The notes below the pieces were generated by a model that had not been told where the DNA came from, did not search any database, and worked only from the letters and a program-made list of their open reading frames with translations. Position numbers and translations under genes: made by a program. Shown piece by piece: positions 20,291 to 29,466 of a stretch of DNA of 64,000 nucleotides; position 1 is the stretch's first letter, and every line of letters starts with the position of its first letter. The DNA is from Saccopteryx bilineata (Eukaryota > Chordata > Mammalia > Chiroptera > Emballonuridae), in the NCBI RefSeq assembly GCF_036850765.1, contig NC_089492.1, forward strand, positions 183,846,106-183,910,105, in the 5' to 3' direction.

Positions 20291-21060
20291 TTTTTATAGT
20301 TGTTTCTAGGATACATATCATATTCATTGCAGTACATTATATTATCAGTGCTTCTGCACTCCATCCTCCTTTGCTACTGTTAATCTTTGTCCTTTCCCTT
20401 TTTCTGTATCTTTGTCATAGATTAATATTGTTTTTATTGCGATCTTTTTTTTATAGGTGGTTACCATTGCTTTTTTTAAAAAAATTTATTTATGAAATTT
20501 AATGCAGTGACATTGATAAATCAGAGTACATATGTTGAGAGAAAACATCTCTAGATTATTTTGACATTTGATTGTGCTGTGTACGCCACCCCCAAAGCTA
20601 AATTGTCTTTTGTAACCTTCTATCTGGTTTTCTTTGTGCCACTCCCCTACACCAACCCCTCTCTCCTTCTTCACCCCATCCCCCCTTCCCCACCCCCACC
20701 CCTGTTTCCATCACATTCTTGTTCATGTCTCTGAGTCTCATTTTTATGTCCCTTCTATGTATGGATTCATATAGTTCTTAGTTTGTTTTTTTATTTACTT
20801 ATTTCACTCCGTATAATGTTATCAAGGTCCATCCATGTTATTGTAAATGATTTGATGTCATCATTTCTTATGGCTGAGTAGTATTCCATAGTATATATGT
20901 ACCAAAGCTTTTTAATCCACTCATCCTCTGATGGACACTTGGGCTGTTTCCAGATCTTCGCTATTGTGAACAATGCTGCCATAAACATGGGGGTGCATTT
21001 CTCCTTTTGGAGCCGTTATATGGTGTCCTTGGGGTATATTCCTAAAAGTGGGATAGCTGG

Positions 21061-21188
21061 GTCTCTTGTAGACAACATATGTATGGGTCCTGTTTTCTTG
21101 TCCACGCAGCTACCCTATGTCTTTGGATTGGATCATTTAATCCATTTACATTTAAGGTTATTATTGATATGTAGTTGTTTATTGCCAT
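21061..21188 (-). pseudogene. L1-C ORF2 start, deleted after about 42 codons
   Basis: The ORF2 start codon is complementary to 21186-21188 and the first residues follow the family (MAINNYIS…). At 21061 the sequence 'agctgggtc|tcttgtagac' joins the ORF2 C-terminal region (L1-B position about 12548) to the endonuclease start (L1-B about 16313). The bases 'gtc' are shared by both sides, consistent with a microhomology-mediated or template-jump deletion. Endonuclease and reverse transcriptase are absent. Confidence 0.8.
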
Positions 21189-21241
21189 TTCTTTAAAGCT
21201 GTATTCCTTTTTTGCTATATTCTTTTCCCACTTTGATCTGT

Positions 21242-22135
21242 TTACAACAGGCCCCTTAACATTTCCTGCAGCATTGGTTTGGTTGTAATGAATTCCTTGA
21301 GTTGTTTTTTGTCTGGGAAGCTTTTTATTTCTCCTTCGATTTTAAACGATAGCCTTGCTGGATAAAGTTGTCTTGGTTGTAGATTCTTGTTCTGCATTAC
21401 TTTGAATATTTCTTGCCATTCCCTTCTGGCCTCAAGTGTTTCTGTTGAGAAGTCGGATGTCATCCTTATGGGGGCTCCTTTGTAAGTGATAACTTTTTTT
21501 TCTCTTGCAGCTTTTAATATTTTCTCTTTATCGCTTAGCTTTGGTATTTTAATTATGATGTGTCTTGGTGTAGGTTTCTTTGGGTTTCTCTTTAATGGAG
21601 TCCTCTGTGCTTCTTGGACTGGTGAGAGTTTCTCTTGCATTAATTTAGGGAAGTTTTCAGCTATGATATGATTGAACAAAGTCTCTATCCCTTGTTCTTT
21701 TTCTTCTTCTTCAGGAACCCCTATGATGCGGATGTTATTTCTCTTCATGTTGTCACATAGCTCTCTAAGAGTTTCCTCTGACTTTTTGAGTCTCTTTCCT
21801 CTTTTCTTCTCTGCTTTTATGCCTTCATTCCAGTTGTCCTCTAACTCACTGATTCGATCCTCAGCTCTATCTATCCTGTTTTTAATTCCTTCCATTGTGG
21901 TCTTTATTTCTGATATTGTATTTGTCATCTCTGACTGATTCTTTTTTATACTTGCTATTTCTTTATTTAGGTGTTCATAATGACCATCCATTGTTGTTCT
22001 AAGATCCCTAAGCATCCTTACAATCATTATTTTGAACTCCGCATCTGGAAGTTTGATTATTTCCATATCACTCAGTTCATCTCTCGAAGGTGTCTCTTTT
22101 GGTTTCATTTGGATTGCACTTCTTTGTCCTCTCAT
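21242..22135 (-). CDS. L1-C ORF1p, intact L1 RNA-binding protein
   Basis: A complete 297-codon frame from ATG (22135) to TAA. Human L1 ORF1p is 338 aa, so the length is plausible. Residues about 20-130 form the N-terminal and heptad-rich coiled-coil region ('IKKNQSEMTNTISEIKTTMEG', 'IDRAEDRISELEDNW'), which mediates trimer formation. Residues about 150-165 ('RNNIRIIGVPEEEE') start the RRM domain. Residues about 205-297 ('RHIIIKIPKLSDKEKILKAAREK', 'LEARREWQEIFKVMQ', 'LYPARLSFKIEG') are the basic C-terminal domain that binds nucleic acid. It is the only undamaged L1 frame in the window, and the element has lost ORF2. Whether it is expressed is unknown. Confidence 0.85.
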   Translation of the reverse strand: MRGQRSAIQMKPKETPSRDELSDMEIIKLPDAEFKIMIVRMLRDLRTTMDGHYEHLNKEIASIKKNQSEMTNTISEIKTTMEGIKNRIDRAEDRISELEDNWNEGIKAEKKRGKRLKKSEETLRELCDNMKRNNIRIIGVPEEEEKEQGIETLFNHIIAENFPKLMQEKLSPVQEAQRTPLKRNPKKPTPRHIIIKIPKLSDKEKILKAAREKKVITYKGAPIRMTSDFSTETLEARREWQEIFKVMQNKNLQPRQLYPARLSFKIEGEIKSFPDKKQLKEFITTKPMLQEMLRGLL

Positions 22136-23050
22136 TGTCTGTTTTTGGGTGTTTTATTTGTAGACTTGATTGAGTCTAGGCTTGGTGTTTTCTGCCTCCA
22201 GTTTTCAGTTGTGTTATTTCTAGGTCTTCTTGGGTTGGTATCAGCTGTTATCTATAATCCACTTTCGGATTTGGGCAGCTTTGAAGTCTTGATTTGTTTG
22301 TTTTCTTAACAGGTGATAGTCTTATTTACTGATCTCAGCAGGGGGCTTCCTTGAAACTGTATCCAGGAATGCGATGGGTATAACCTGAGACTCTGAAGGC
22401 CTCTTTAGCCTGCTAATCTTACTGGGGGCAGGGTGTTTTTTCAGCTTCAGTAGGGGGAGGTGTATTTCAGATCTCCATGGAGACCTGAGTTACTGCACCT
22501 CCTCCCCACTTCTTGTTTTCAGCTGTGTCTTGTTGCGCTGATTGGAGCTGGATAGATGTCCAGAGATCCCTGATCCGGAAGCACTTCAGCTCTGTTTTGT
22601 GAAAGGTTCAGTCCCTTCCCCAGCTATGGCTGCCTCCAGCATGGATGAGTCAGCTTTTTTAGTTCATTTCCTGCATTCCTTAGCCCCTCACAGTCTGTCC
22701 CTCTCCCTGTCCTTTCCACTTGGGAGATAAGCTGGTCTTTTCAACACACCTCGCTCCCTGGTCGCCAGGCAAGTGGCTGTGAGCAGTATTTTCTGCTCTT
22801 TTCCCTGTGTGAGATCCCCTCTGGGCTCTCAGCCTCCCCCCCCCCCCCATTCCTGTAAGCAGAGGAGATTCAGGCGCTCCGTACCAGGATTGTTGTGGCT
22901 TCTTCTTTGCTCCTTGGTTTTTGAGAGCTGTTCTTGCAGTTCAGAGTTGGTTTTTCACGCTGATTTTTCCTAAATTGATTTGTATTCCAGTTTGGTGGTG
23001 AGAGCTGGGCGTCTGTGCATCCGCCTACTCCGCTGCCATCTTTTAAAACC
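22136..23050 (-). promoter_or_regulatory. L1-C 5' UTR/promoter
   Basis: About 0.9 kb between ORF1 and the L1 start. It begins 'gatggcagcggagtaggcgg', including a YY1-like 'gatggcagcgg'. It lacks the 115-bp monomer array seen in L1-B although the ORF1 proteins are alike. A C12 run at 22839-22850 marks the plus strand. Confidence 0.6.
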
Positions 23051-23643
23051 TTTATTGCAATCTTGATGAAGCTTTTACTTGTAGTTTTGTTTTGTTTTGT
23101 TCTTTGTGTCTGGTCAGAAAACCCCCTTTAGTATTTCCTGAAGTGGGGGTTTTCTGGTGATAAATTCCCTCATCTTTTCTGTATCTGTTAATGTTTTTAT
23201 TTCTCCTTTGTATTTGCAAGATAGCTTTGATGGGTATAGTATTCTTGGCTGGAAGTTCCTCTCTTTCAGAACTTTAAATACTAGGGTTCACTCTCTTCTC
23301 CCTTGTAGAGTTTCTGCTGAGAAATCTGTTGATAATCTAATGGGCCTTCCTTTATATGTTGTATTCTTCTTTTTCCTGGCTGCCTTGAGAATTTTTTCTT
23401 TGTCATTGGTTTGTGTCAATTTTATTATGATGTGCCTTGGAGTAGGTTTGTTAGGGTTAAGATAACTCGGTGTTCTGTTTGCTTCTTGAATTCAAGGCTT
23501 TAGTTCTTTCCACAGGCTTGGGAATGTCTCATCTATTATTTGTTTGAATATGTTCTCCATTCCATTTTCTCTCTCTTCTCCTTCTGATATACCTATTATT
23601 CTTATGTTGCTCTTTCTGATGGAGTCAGACAATTCCTGTAGGG

Positions 23644-24006
23644 CTATCTCATCTTTTCTAATTCGTGAGTCTCTCTCCTCTTCTCCCTGTATGCCCCTAG
23701 TTGCCTGTCTTCTATGTCACTAATTCTCTCCTCTCTCTGGCCTGTTCTATTGGCTAAGCTTGTTACCTCGTTTTTCAGTTCAAGAATTGAGTTTTTCATC
23801 TCTGTTTGATTTGTTTTCATAGTTTCAATTTTCTTGGTAAAGTATTCTTTGTGTTCATTAAATTGTTTTTTGAGCTCCCCAAAATGCCTTTCTGTGCATT
23901 CTTGTATATCCCTGAGTATTTTTAGGACTTCAATTTTAAATTCTCTGTCATTTAACTCCAAGATTTCTAAGCTATTGAAATTTTTTTTGTATAGATTTTC
24001 CCTCAT
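23644..24006 (-). pseudogene. L1-A ORF1, N-terminal part
   Basis: A 120-codon open stretch, 'ILELNDREFKIEVLKILRDI…' followed by heptads, matches the N-terminal and coiled-coil part of ORF1p of L1-D (62091-62519). The C-terminal domain downstream (23065-23640) is frameshifted: 23430-23460 still shows the 'MMCLGVG'-type antisense reading of the conserved region. No complete protein. Confidence 0.8.
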
Positions 24007-24009
24007 CTA

Positions 24010-25975
24010 TCTGAGCTACATCTCTGTCTTTTGTATCCATGATATTTGATTTCTCTTTCTTTAATGGTATTTGAGAGTGGTATTTTTAATAACACTAATA
24101 AGAGTTGATAAATTTTTTTTTGAGAAAATGCAGTGAAAAATGAAAATTCTATTTTGCTAGTGGAACAAAAATATGTAGAATAGAGGGCCTGAGTTGGGGG
24201 AAAGTGACAAAGAGGCAAAAAACAAGGCAAGAACCCACAAAATGCCACAAGTAAAAATTTTGGATCAAGAATAAAATAATTTGTTTGTAAATGATGGTTG
24301 AATGAGAGAAATAGTGTGAGAAAATAAAAGAAAAAAGAGAAAAAAGAAAAAATACAGTAAATATGCAAATTCTATTGTATTAAGTGGCACAAAAACTATA
24401 GAATGGAGTACCAGAGTTGGGGCAAATGCGAAAGAGATAAAAAGTGAAGTAAAAAGCACACAACATGCCACAAAGAAAAATTTGAATCCAGAATAAAAGA
24501 ATTTGTTTGTGGGTAAGATTCAAATGAGAGAAAAAGTGAAAAAGGAAAGAAGAAACAAAAAGGGAGAGAGAGAAAAAGTATTGAGTGAAGTTTTTGAAAT
24601 GTAACATTCATAGAAAATAAAGAATGGGAAATGTAACACCTATGGGTAATAAAGTTCAAAATGAAAAGAAAAGAACAAAATGGAAAGAGGATAAAATGTC
24701 CAAGGTGGAAGAAAAAAAAAAAAGAAGATAAAAAATACAAGAAAAGAAATGGAAAAAGTTATAAAGACTGTGGATTTTTCCTGGTTTTGAGAAGTTATCT
24801 TCTTCCTTTTTCTTTCTTCTCTCTCTTTTTGGTTGGTGGTGCTGTACTCCAGGTTCTGTCCCTGTGGCACTCTTAGGCAGAGATTTGCTGTTGTGTTGCT
24901 ATGGTGATGACATAAACTAGGCCCCAGTCCCATTGGTAGGTGGGGCTTGTTAGCTTTTGCAGCTCTGACTATGGGAGAATCAATTTTCCTGGAGCCTCTC
25001 CCCAAATATCTCCTTCCTGAACCAGCAGCCTGGGACCCAGCTGTGTAGTTGTCCCAGTCACTGCCTGGAGAGCAAGAGGCTGTAAGAACTTCCAAATTCT
25101 TTCTGTGTCCCCACTCAATGCAGGGTTCTGGGTAAGGCATTGCCAGTCAGAGCCACCAGCGTAATAAGGCAGGGCTGGGAGCTGATTGCCTTTCAGGTGT
25201 CTTTCTATGAGCCTCCGGGCATGTCTAGTATGCCTCAGCACTCCGCAAGTCTGCTCTCCAGAGGGTGTCTGCAAGCTGCCCGTATTTACTTCCCCCCATC
25301 ACTTCCAGAGTTCTCTTCCCCAAGAGTGTACTTTGTGAGCCTGTATGGCTGGTGGAGGTGCTGTACCCAGACAGGTCTGGGTGTAGGGAAGCTGGCTTTC
25401 ATACACTTCTTGCACGCTATTGTTTGGGAAGCTGAAATTATTCAGAAACTCTGGTTACAGCCCACGCAGAAGGCCACTACTGACAGTCTCCAACCCAGCC
25501 CCTCCATCCAGGAATGTGGACACCCACGCCCAAAGCACCAGGTGGATCCACATGCACAGTGCCCGTGCTCACTGACTGGGAGTAAACAAGGCAACTGCTC
25601 ACCCACCAATGCTGGGTTCTGCTGCTGGCATTAGCTCTGCGTGGGCTGAGCAGTGGGTACACTCTCTCCTCGGCTTGAATGTCTCTGCCCTAGCCCAGCT
25701 TTTTCTCTTGGCCCCAGCCCTCCCTTCCTCTCAGTTCCAAGTGAAAGCAGCCCTTGCTCAGGTCAGTAAGGAAAGCAGAATACTCAGTTCTCCGTCTTAT
25801 TTCCTTCAGAGTGGGTTATATATTCAGCCACCTTTTTGCCTAATAGTACCTTTGTTTGATGTATGTGTATTTCAGATGCTCCTGAGATTTTTATGTCTCT
25901 AGTTGTTGAATTTGTTGAAGTTCCAGGGAGAGGTATTGGGAGCACTCCTCACGATGCCATTTATCTCAAAATAAT
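24010..25975 (-). promoter_or_regulatory. L1-A 5' UTR with two ~235-bp tandem monomers
   Basis: Nearly 2 kb of 5' UTR. Plus-strand segments starting at about 24140 and 24365 repeat the same order of words: 'aattctatt…gtgg(a/c)acaaaaa', 'gagttgggg', 'atgccacaa', 'gaataaaa.aatttgtttgt' and 'aatgagagaa'. The same pair occurs in L1-D at about 62710 and 62960, so it is ancestral to this lineage. The distal part (24780-25140) also aligns with 63500-63900. The 5' terminus carries 'gataaatggcatcgtgagga' on the minus strand. Confidence 0.75.
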
Positions 25976-25985
25976 CAAATGTTTT

Positions 25986-27120
25986 AAAGTAGAGAGAATA
26001 TTACAACAAAGCTCTATCTACTTTATTTTCAACAAATGTCACAATTCTTGTAAGTCTGATGAATAAGTTAGCACATCTGTAGGCTAGAAGTTCTGTATTG
26101 GACTTAATATGTATAGTTTCAAACTGCCAGGGAATTTTAACCTGCAAGCACTGTCCTGATGTATACATGTTTTTAAAGCTTTCTTTCTTTTGACAAATAC
26201 AAAGCTCTTGTCAGACCAGGTGTGGAGGAAGCTTACCACACCTTTCCTTCAGGAGAGTTAATGTATTTGATTACAGATGTAAAATGAATATGTACTTAGG
26301 GGTTTAATCAGTGATAGATTATGCAACCCCAATTAAAAATAACTCCTGAAAATACAGGACACCTAGATGTATAGTAAATAACAGATCCTTATATACTGAA
26401 ACTCTTAAAAATGATCATTATTGAATGGTTTACTATTTAGAAAAAATATACCAAGGATTCTAAGACCTCTGTGTTGAGTCCTTGCTGAAGAGTGGTGGCT
26501 GTAGGGCTTAGGGATGATTGCTCCTATGTCACATGGAGGCTAATGCAAAAATCACATCATCAGTACATGGCATGGCACAATGCTACCTATACTTTTTCTT
26601 ATATAGCTCTGTGTATGTGGATACATACAGATGTGGATGTATTATACATATATGTATATATACACGTGTATATATGCATGCAAAGTTATAAATATGTGTA
26701 TTTAAAGCCCAGAGTAACCCTGCATTCATGTTGCATGGCACACATTCTGAATCCAGTAGGTCCCTCCATGCCTGCTCCCTCACCGATCCCCTGTGGAGCC
26801 TTGTGCACATGCGCCATCCTTCCACACACAGCCCTGCTTTCCTGGCAGGCTGTGGCAGCCCTGGTTGTGGCCCTTTCCACACCCCGTCTTGATTGAAAGA
26901 GGCATCGGATGCGTGTTCCTGCCACCAGTCTCCTCCATGTCCACCTATCCTTCACATTGATGCCTGAGTTAATTTCCAGAAACCACGTCAGACTATATAA
27001 AATGTACCTTGGGCCCCTTTGCATTCTACACATTGTTTTCAGAATAAATTGACATTCATTAAATTGGCATATTAGGTTCTATGCCATTGAACCTCAAATT
27101 GTAAGAGCTCACTATTGTAA
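25986..27120. other. No recognised gene or repeat; AT-rich low-complexity patch
   Basis: Right flank of L1-A. Apart from the alternating purine-pyrimidine patch at about 26625-26700 ('catatatgtatatatacacg') nothing is recognised. An open frame of 134 codons at 26492-26896 and overlapping ones on the minus strand have no known domain. Confidence 0.45.
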
Positions 27121-27235
27121 TGTAATATATATATAGTATTATTATAATTATAATTTTTACTACTTACAATCAATAATATAAGATTATAATGTAATATATA
27201 ATCTTATGATATATTATATAACATTATAGTGCTTA
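27121..27235. repeat. AT-rich imperfect palindrome
   Basis: TAAGATTATA at 27179-27188 and its exact complement TATAATCTTA at 27197-27206 are separated by 8 bp, inside a 115-bp stretch that is almost only A and T. It could extrude as a cruciform. It abuts a MIR remnant and may simply be an expanded AT microsatellite. Confidence 0.5.
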
Positions 27236-27372
27236 TTACACAACAGCCCTATGAAGGAGGTATTATATTTCCATTTTACTGATATGGAAACAGAAACACA
27301 GAATTCTCAAGTAACCTTCCCAAGGTCACCCGGCTATTGAGTAACAGAATGGGAGTGGAACCTGGGCAGTCT
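27225..27372 (-). mobile_element. MIR-type ancient SINE
   Basis: 'ttttactgatatggaaaca', 'caaggtcacccggctattga' and 'gagtggaacctgggcagtct' follow the complement of the MIR consensus in order. Confidence 0.75.
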
Positions 27373-28871
27373 CCTCTGTCTCCCATCAGGTGCCCGCAGT
27401 GCCCCCAACCCCCAGCCCCTCAGCACTCCAGCTGTTCCATCCCTGCACACCCTGCTTCTCTGCCGGCATGACTTCCCTCATAGAAAATGCCCATCTTGAC
27501 CTAGAGGCAATTCTCTCTCCAGGCTGCCCAGGACCTAGGTCAACATCACCTGCTCCCTGCCCTGAGCACCACAGCTCCCTTACACCCTTACCTGGTCTGC
27601 CCTGGGGTGTGTCAACTGAATGTGCATCAGCTGCATGCCTGTCTGCACACCCCACGGGCTGTGCATTCTCTGGACCGGGGAGCGTGACTTGTGCCTCAAT
27701 ACCTGGAAAGCTGGCATGACAGCTTGCAACTATAGGCCACTGACTGGAATTACAGAAGTGTGAAGGAACCCTGTAACTCCACATGCCACCATGCTGGGTA
27801 AAAGTTTTTCCCCTGCTTTAAAATGATGGCAATAACAAAGGCTGCATGAGTCCTTACAAATTACACCTTGTCTTTTTTCTACCTCAATTCTCCCACAATT
27901 GATTAGTGGGAGGCAGGAAGGAGGTGAAGAGTGGTGTGTCTTTTGCTGACATCATCATTCTTTTCCTGCAGTATTAAAGAAGAGAGGTGAATACAGGAAT
28001 CTGTGGAAGAAGAAATGAGACCTCATGTTCAGGGGTCAGCATGAAGAAAGGAAACTGACTCTCCATACCATGTGCCTCCTCCACCCACTTCTGCATGGGC
28101 TCCTTCTCCCTACTGGTGAGGCCAGAAGCAGCCAGCAACGTGATTCTATGGTCAGACCTTCCCGACACTGTGCTGAACTCATTCAAGGTCATAATTTTTC
28201 TATTAACTCTCCATGCCAGCATCATATCTCAGCAGTGTGAGCAGTGTGAGTTTTGGACGCCACAGTGGGGCACCTTATCATTCAGTTGTGCTGGGTATTC
28301 CGTTTTCCTCATTTGCTTAAATATATTGTTTTTCCTTTTAGGAAGGGAGAAAAGAGGGAGGGAGGGAGAGGTTAGTTTAGAGAACCAGACTGCAGACCAG
28401 GAGAGAAGCTCCTTATTGCATTTCTCCATTTACACTTTCTATGTGGTAAGAATTTATCAAATATTTGTACATCCCTGAAACAATGACAAGGGAAAGAGCT
28501 TTCCTCACAAGGAACAGAAGAAAGGCACTTTCAGAACCAAGACTAACCAAAAATTAAGATTAGTGATTGGTCATGTGACCACGAGCCTCTTCACCAAGGA
28601 TTTCATTAAGCGCCAGAGTTATGGTGTGGACAGGGTGCATGTTCAGTATGCCACTCTGTAATCAAACAGAAGGGGACACTTGACTTGGGAGCCACTGTGC
28701 AGGCAAAAACATTTAACGTACTTTCTTACCACTCAGGACTTTGTTAAGTTTAGATTCTTCAGACATGACACAGGCGGTAGGAAATGGGGAAAAGAAACAC
28801 ACAGGTAAGCTTTTCATGAGAACAGCTGTTCTGCTCACACTTTAAAGGGTGAAAGCTTCCTGTTTAAATAA
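27373..28871. other. No recognised feature
   Basis: About 1.5 kb of unclassified, partly GC-richer sequence. Overlapping open frames of 109 and 132 codons on opposite strands (27386-27784) are Pro/Ser/Ala-rich without domains, and splice-like contexts are not convincing. A 'ggagggagggagagg' purine run lies at about 28355-28372. Confidence 0.4.
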
Positions 28872-29015
28872 CAAAACTTACCATGTACCAGCTGTGTGAC
28901 CTGGGACAAGGAACCTCCCTGTGACTCGGTTTCATCATCCAACAATGGGGATCATAACACTGTCATCTACCTCATAGGACATTATGAGGACAAAATGAGA
29001 TAATGCAGAGAGAAG
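28872..29015 (+). mobile_element. MIR-type ancient SINE
   Basis: 'ccagctgtgtgacctgggac', 'gactcggtttcatcatc', 'caatggggatcataacact' and 'acctcataggac…tgaggacaaaatgag' follow the MIR consensus closely. Confidence 0.88.
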
Positions 29016-29024
29016 GCTGGAAAG

Positions 29025-29109
29025 TTTCTGGTGACCTCAGGGTCTCGAACCTGGGTCCTTCCGCATCCCAGTCCAATGCTCTATCCACTGCGCCACCACC
29101 TGGTCAGGC
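29025..29109 (-). mobile_element. Bat SINE type III, tRNA-head fragment
   Basis: The complement of the head of the SINE at 8626 ('cctgaccaggtggtggcgca') through 'gggtctcgaacctggg' is present, but the internal minisatellite and tail are missing. No target duplication is evident. Confidence 0.75.
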
Positions 29110-29466
29110 TTAACCTTTTTAAATTTTTAATATTTTAACCTTTTTAAAATTGCATAAAATAGACTTACAAAAGAGTATACAGTGGTACCTTGAGATACAA
29201 GCAGACCAACATACAACGTTTTTTTTTTTTAAGATATGAGCTGCGACTTGGTCCATATTTTTGTTCGAGATCTGAGCAAAATTCCAAGATATGAATTGTG
29301 ATTTGGGAAGCTGCCACTAGTTGGCGCATGGGTCCAGTATTGGCAGCACGACACCAGCATCTCATTCTTTCTCATGTGTTACCCACAGAATCAAGTCAAA
29401 TCTCGTGCGCTGTATTAATTCTTGTATCATTTTTGCATTTTTTACTAACTTTTTTGTGTGCTATCA

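Larger units (their letters stand above)
20447..23050 (-). mobile_element. L1-C: internally deleted, ORF1-only LINE-1 (half-L1-like) inserted in L1-A
   Basis: The flanks TTTATTGCGATCTT (20433-20446) and TTTATTGCAATCTT (23051-23064) form a 14-bp target duplication with one change. The minus strand starts near 23046 with 'aaaagatggcagcggagtag', a typical L1 start. It continues through a 0.9-kb 5' UTR, a complete ORF1, 53 bp of spacer and the first ~42 codons of ORF2, then at 21061 jumps to the C-terminal part of ORF2 and the 3' UTR. Compared with L1-B, about 3.4 kb of ORF2 is gone. Total 2.6 kb. Confidence 0.88.
9070..25975 (-). mobile_element. L1-A: old LINE-1 host of a nested repeat stack
   Basis: This minus-strand L1 has its 3' end near 9070 and its 5' end near 25975. 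CAAATGTTTT occurs at 9060-9069 and 25976-25985 as a probable target duplication. Its own sequence is 9545-10846, 11400-11997, 19561-20432 and 23065-25975; the rest is later insertions. The net length is about 5.7 kb because the endonuclease part of ORF2 is missing at about 20295, where the sequence jumps from the reverse-transcriptase N-terminus to the ORF1-ORF2 spacer. The 5' UTR matches that of the L1 at 62520-64000. All reading frames are decayed. Confidence 0.88.

Noticed and set aside
24003..24740. Phe-rich minus-strand frames resembling membrane proteins
   Set aside because: They translate the poly-purine/poly-pyrimidine L1-A 5' UTR monomers; composition alone gives Phe/Leu/Ser-rich peptides.
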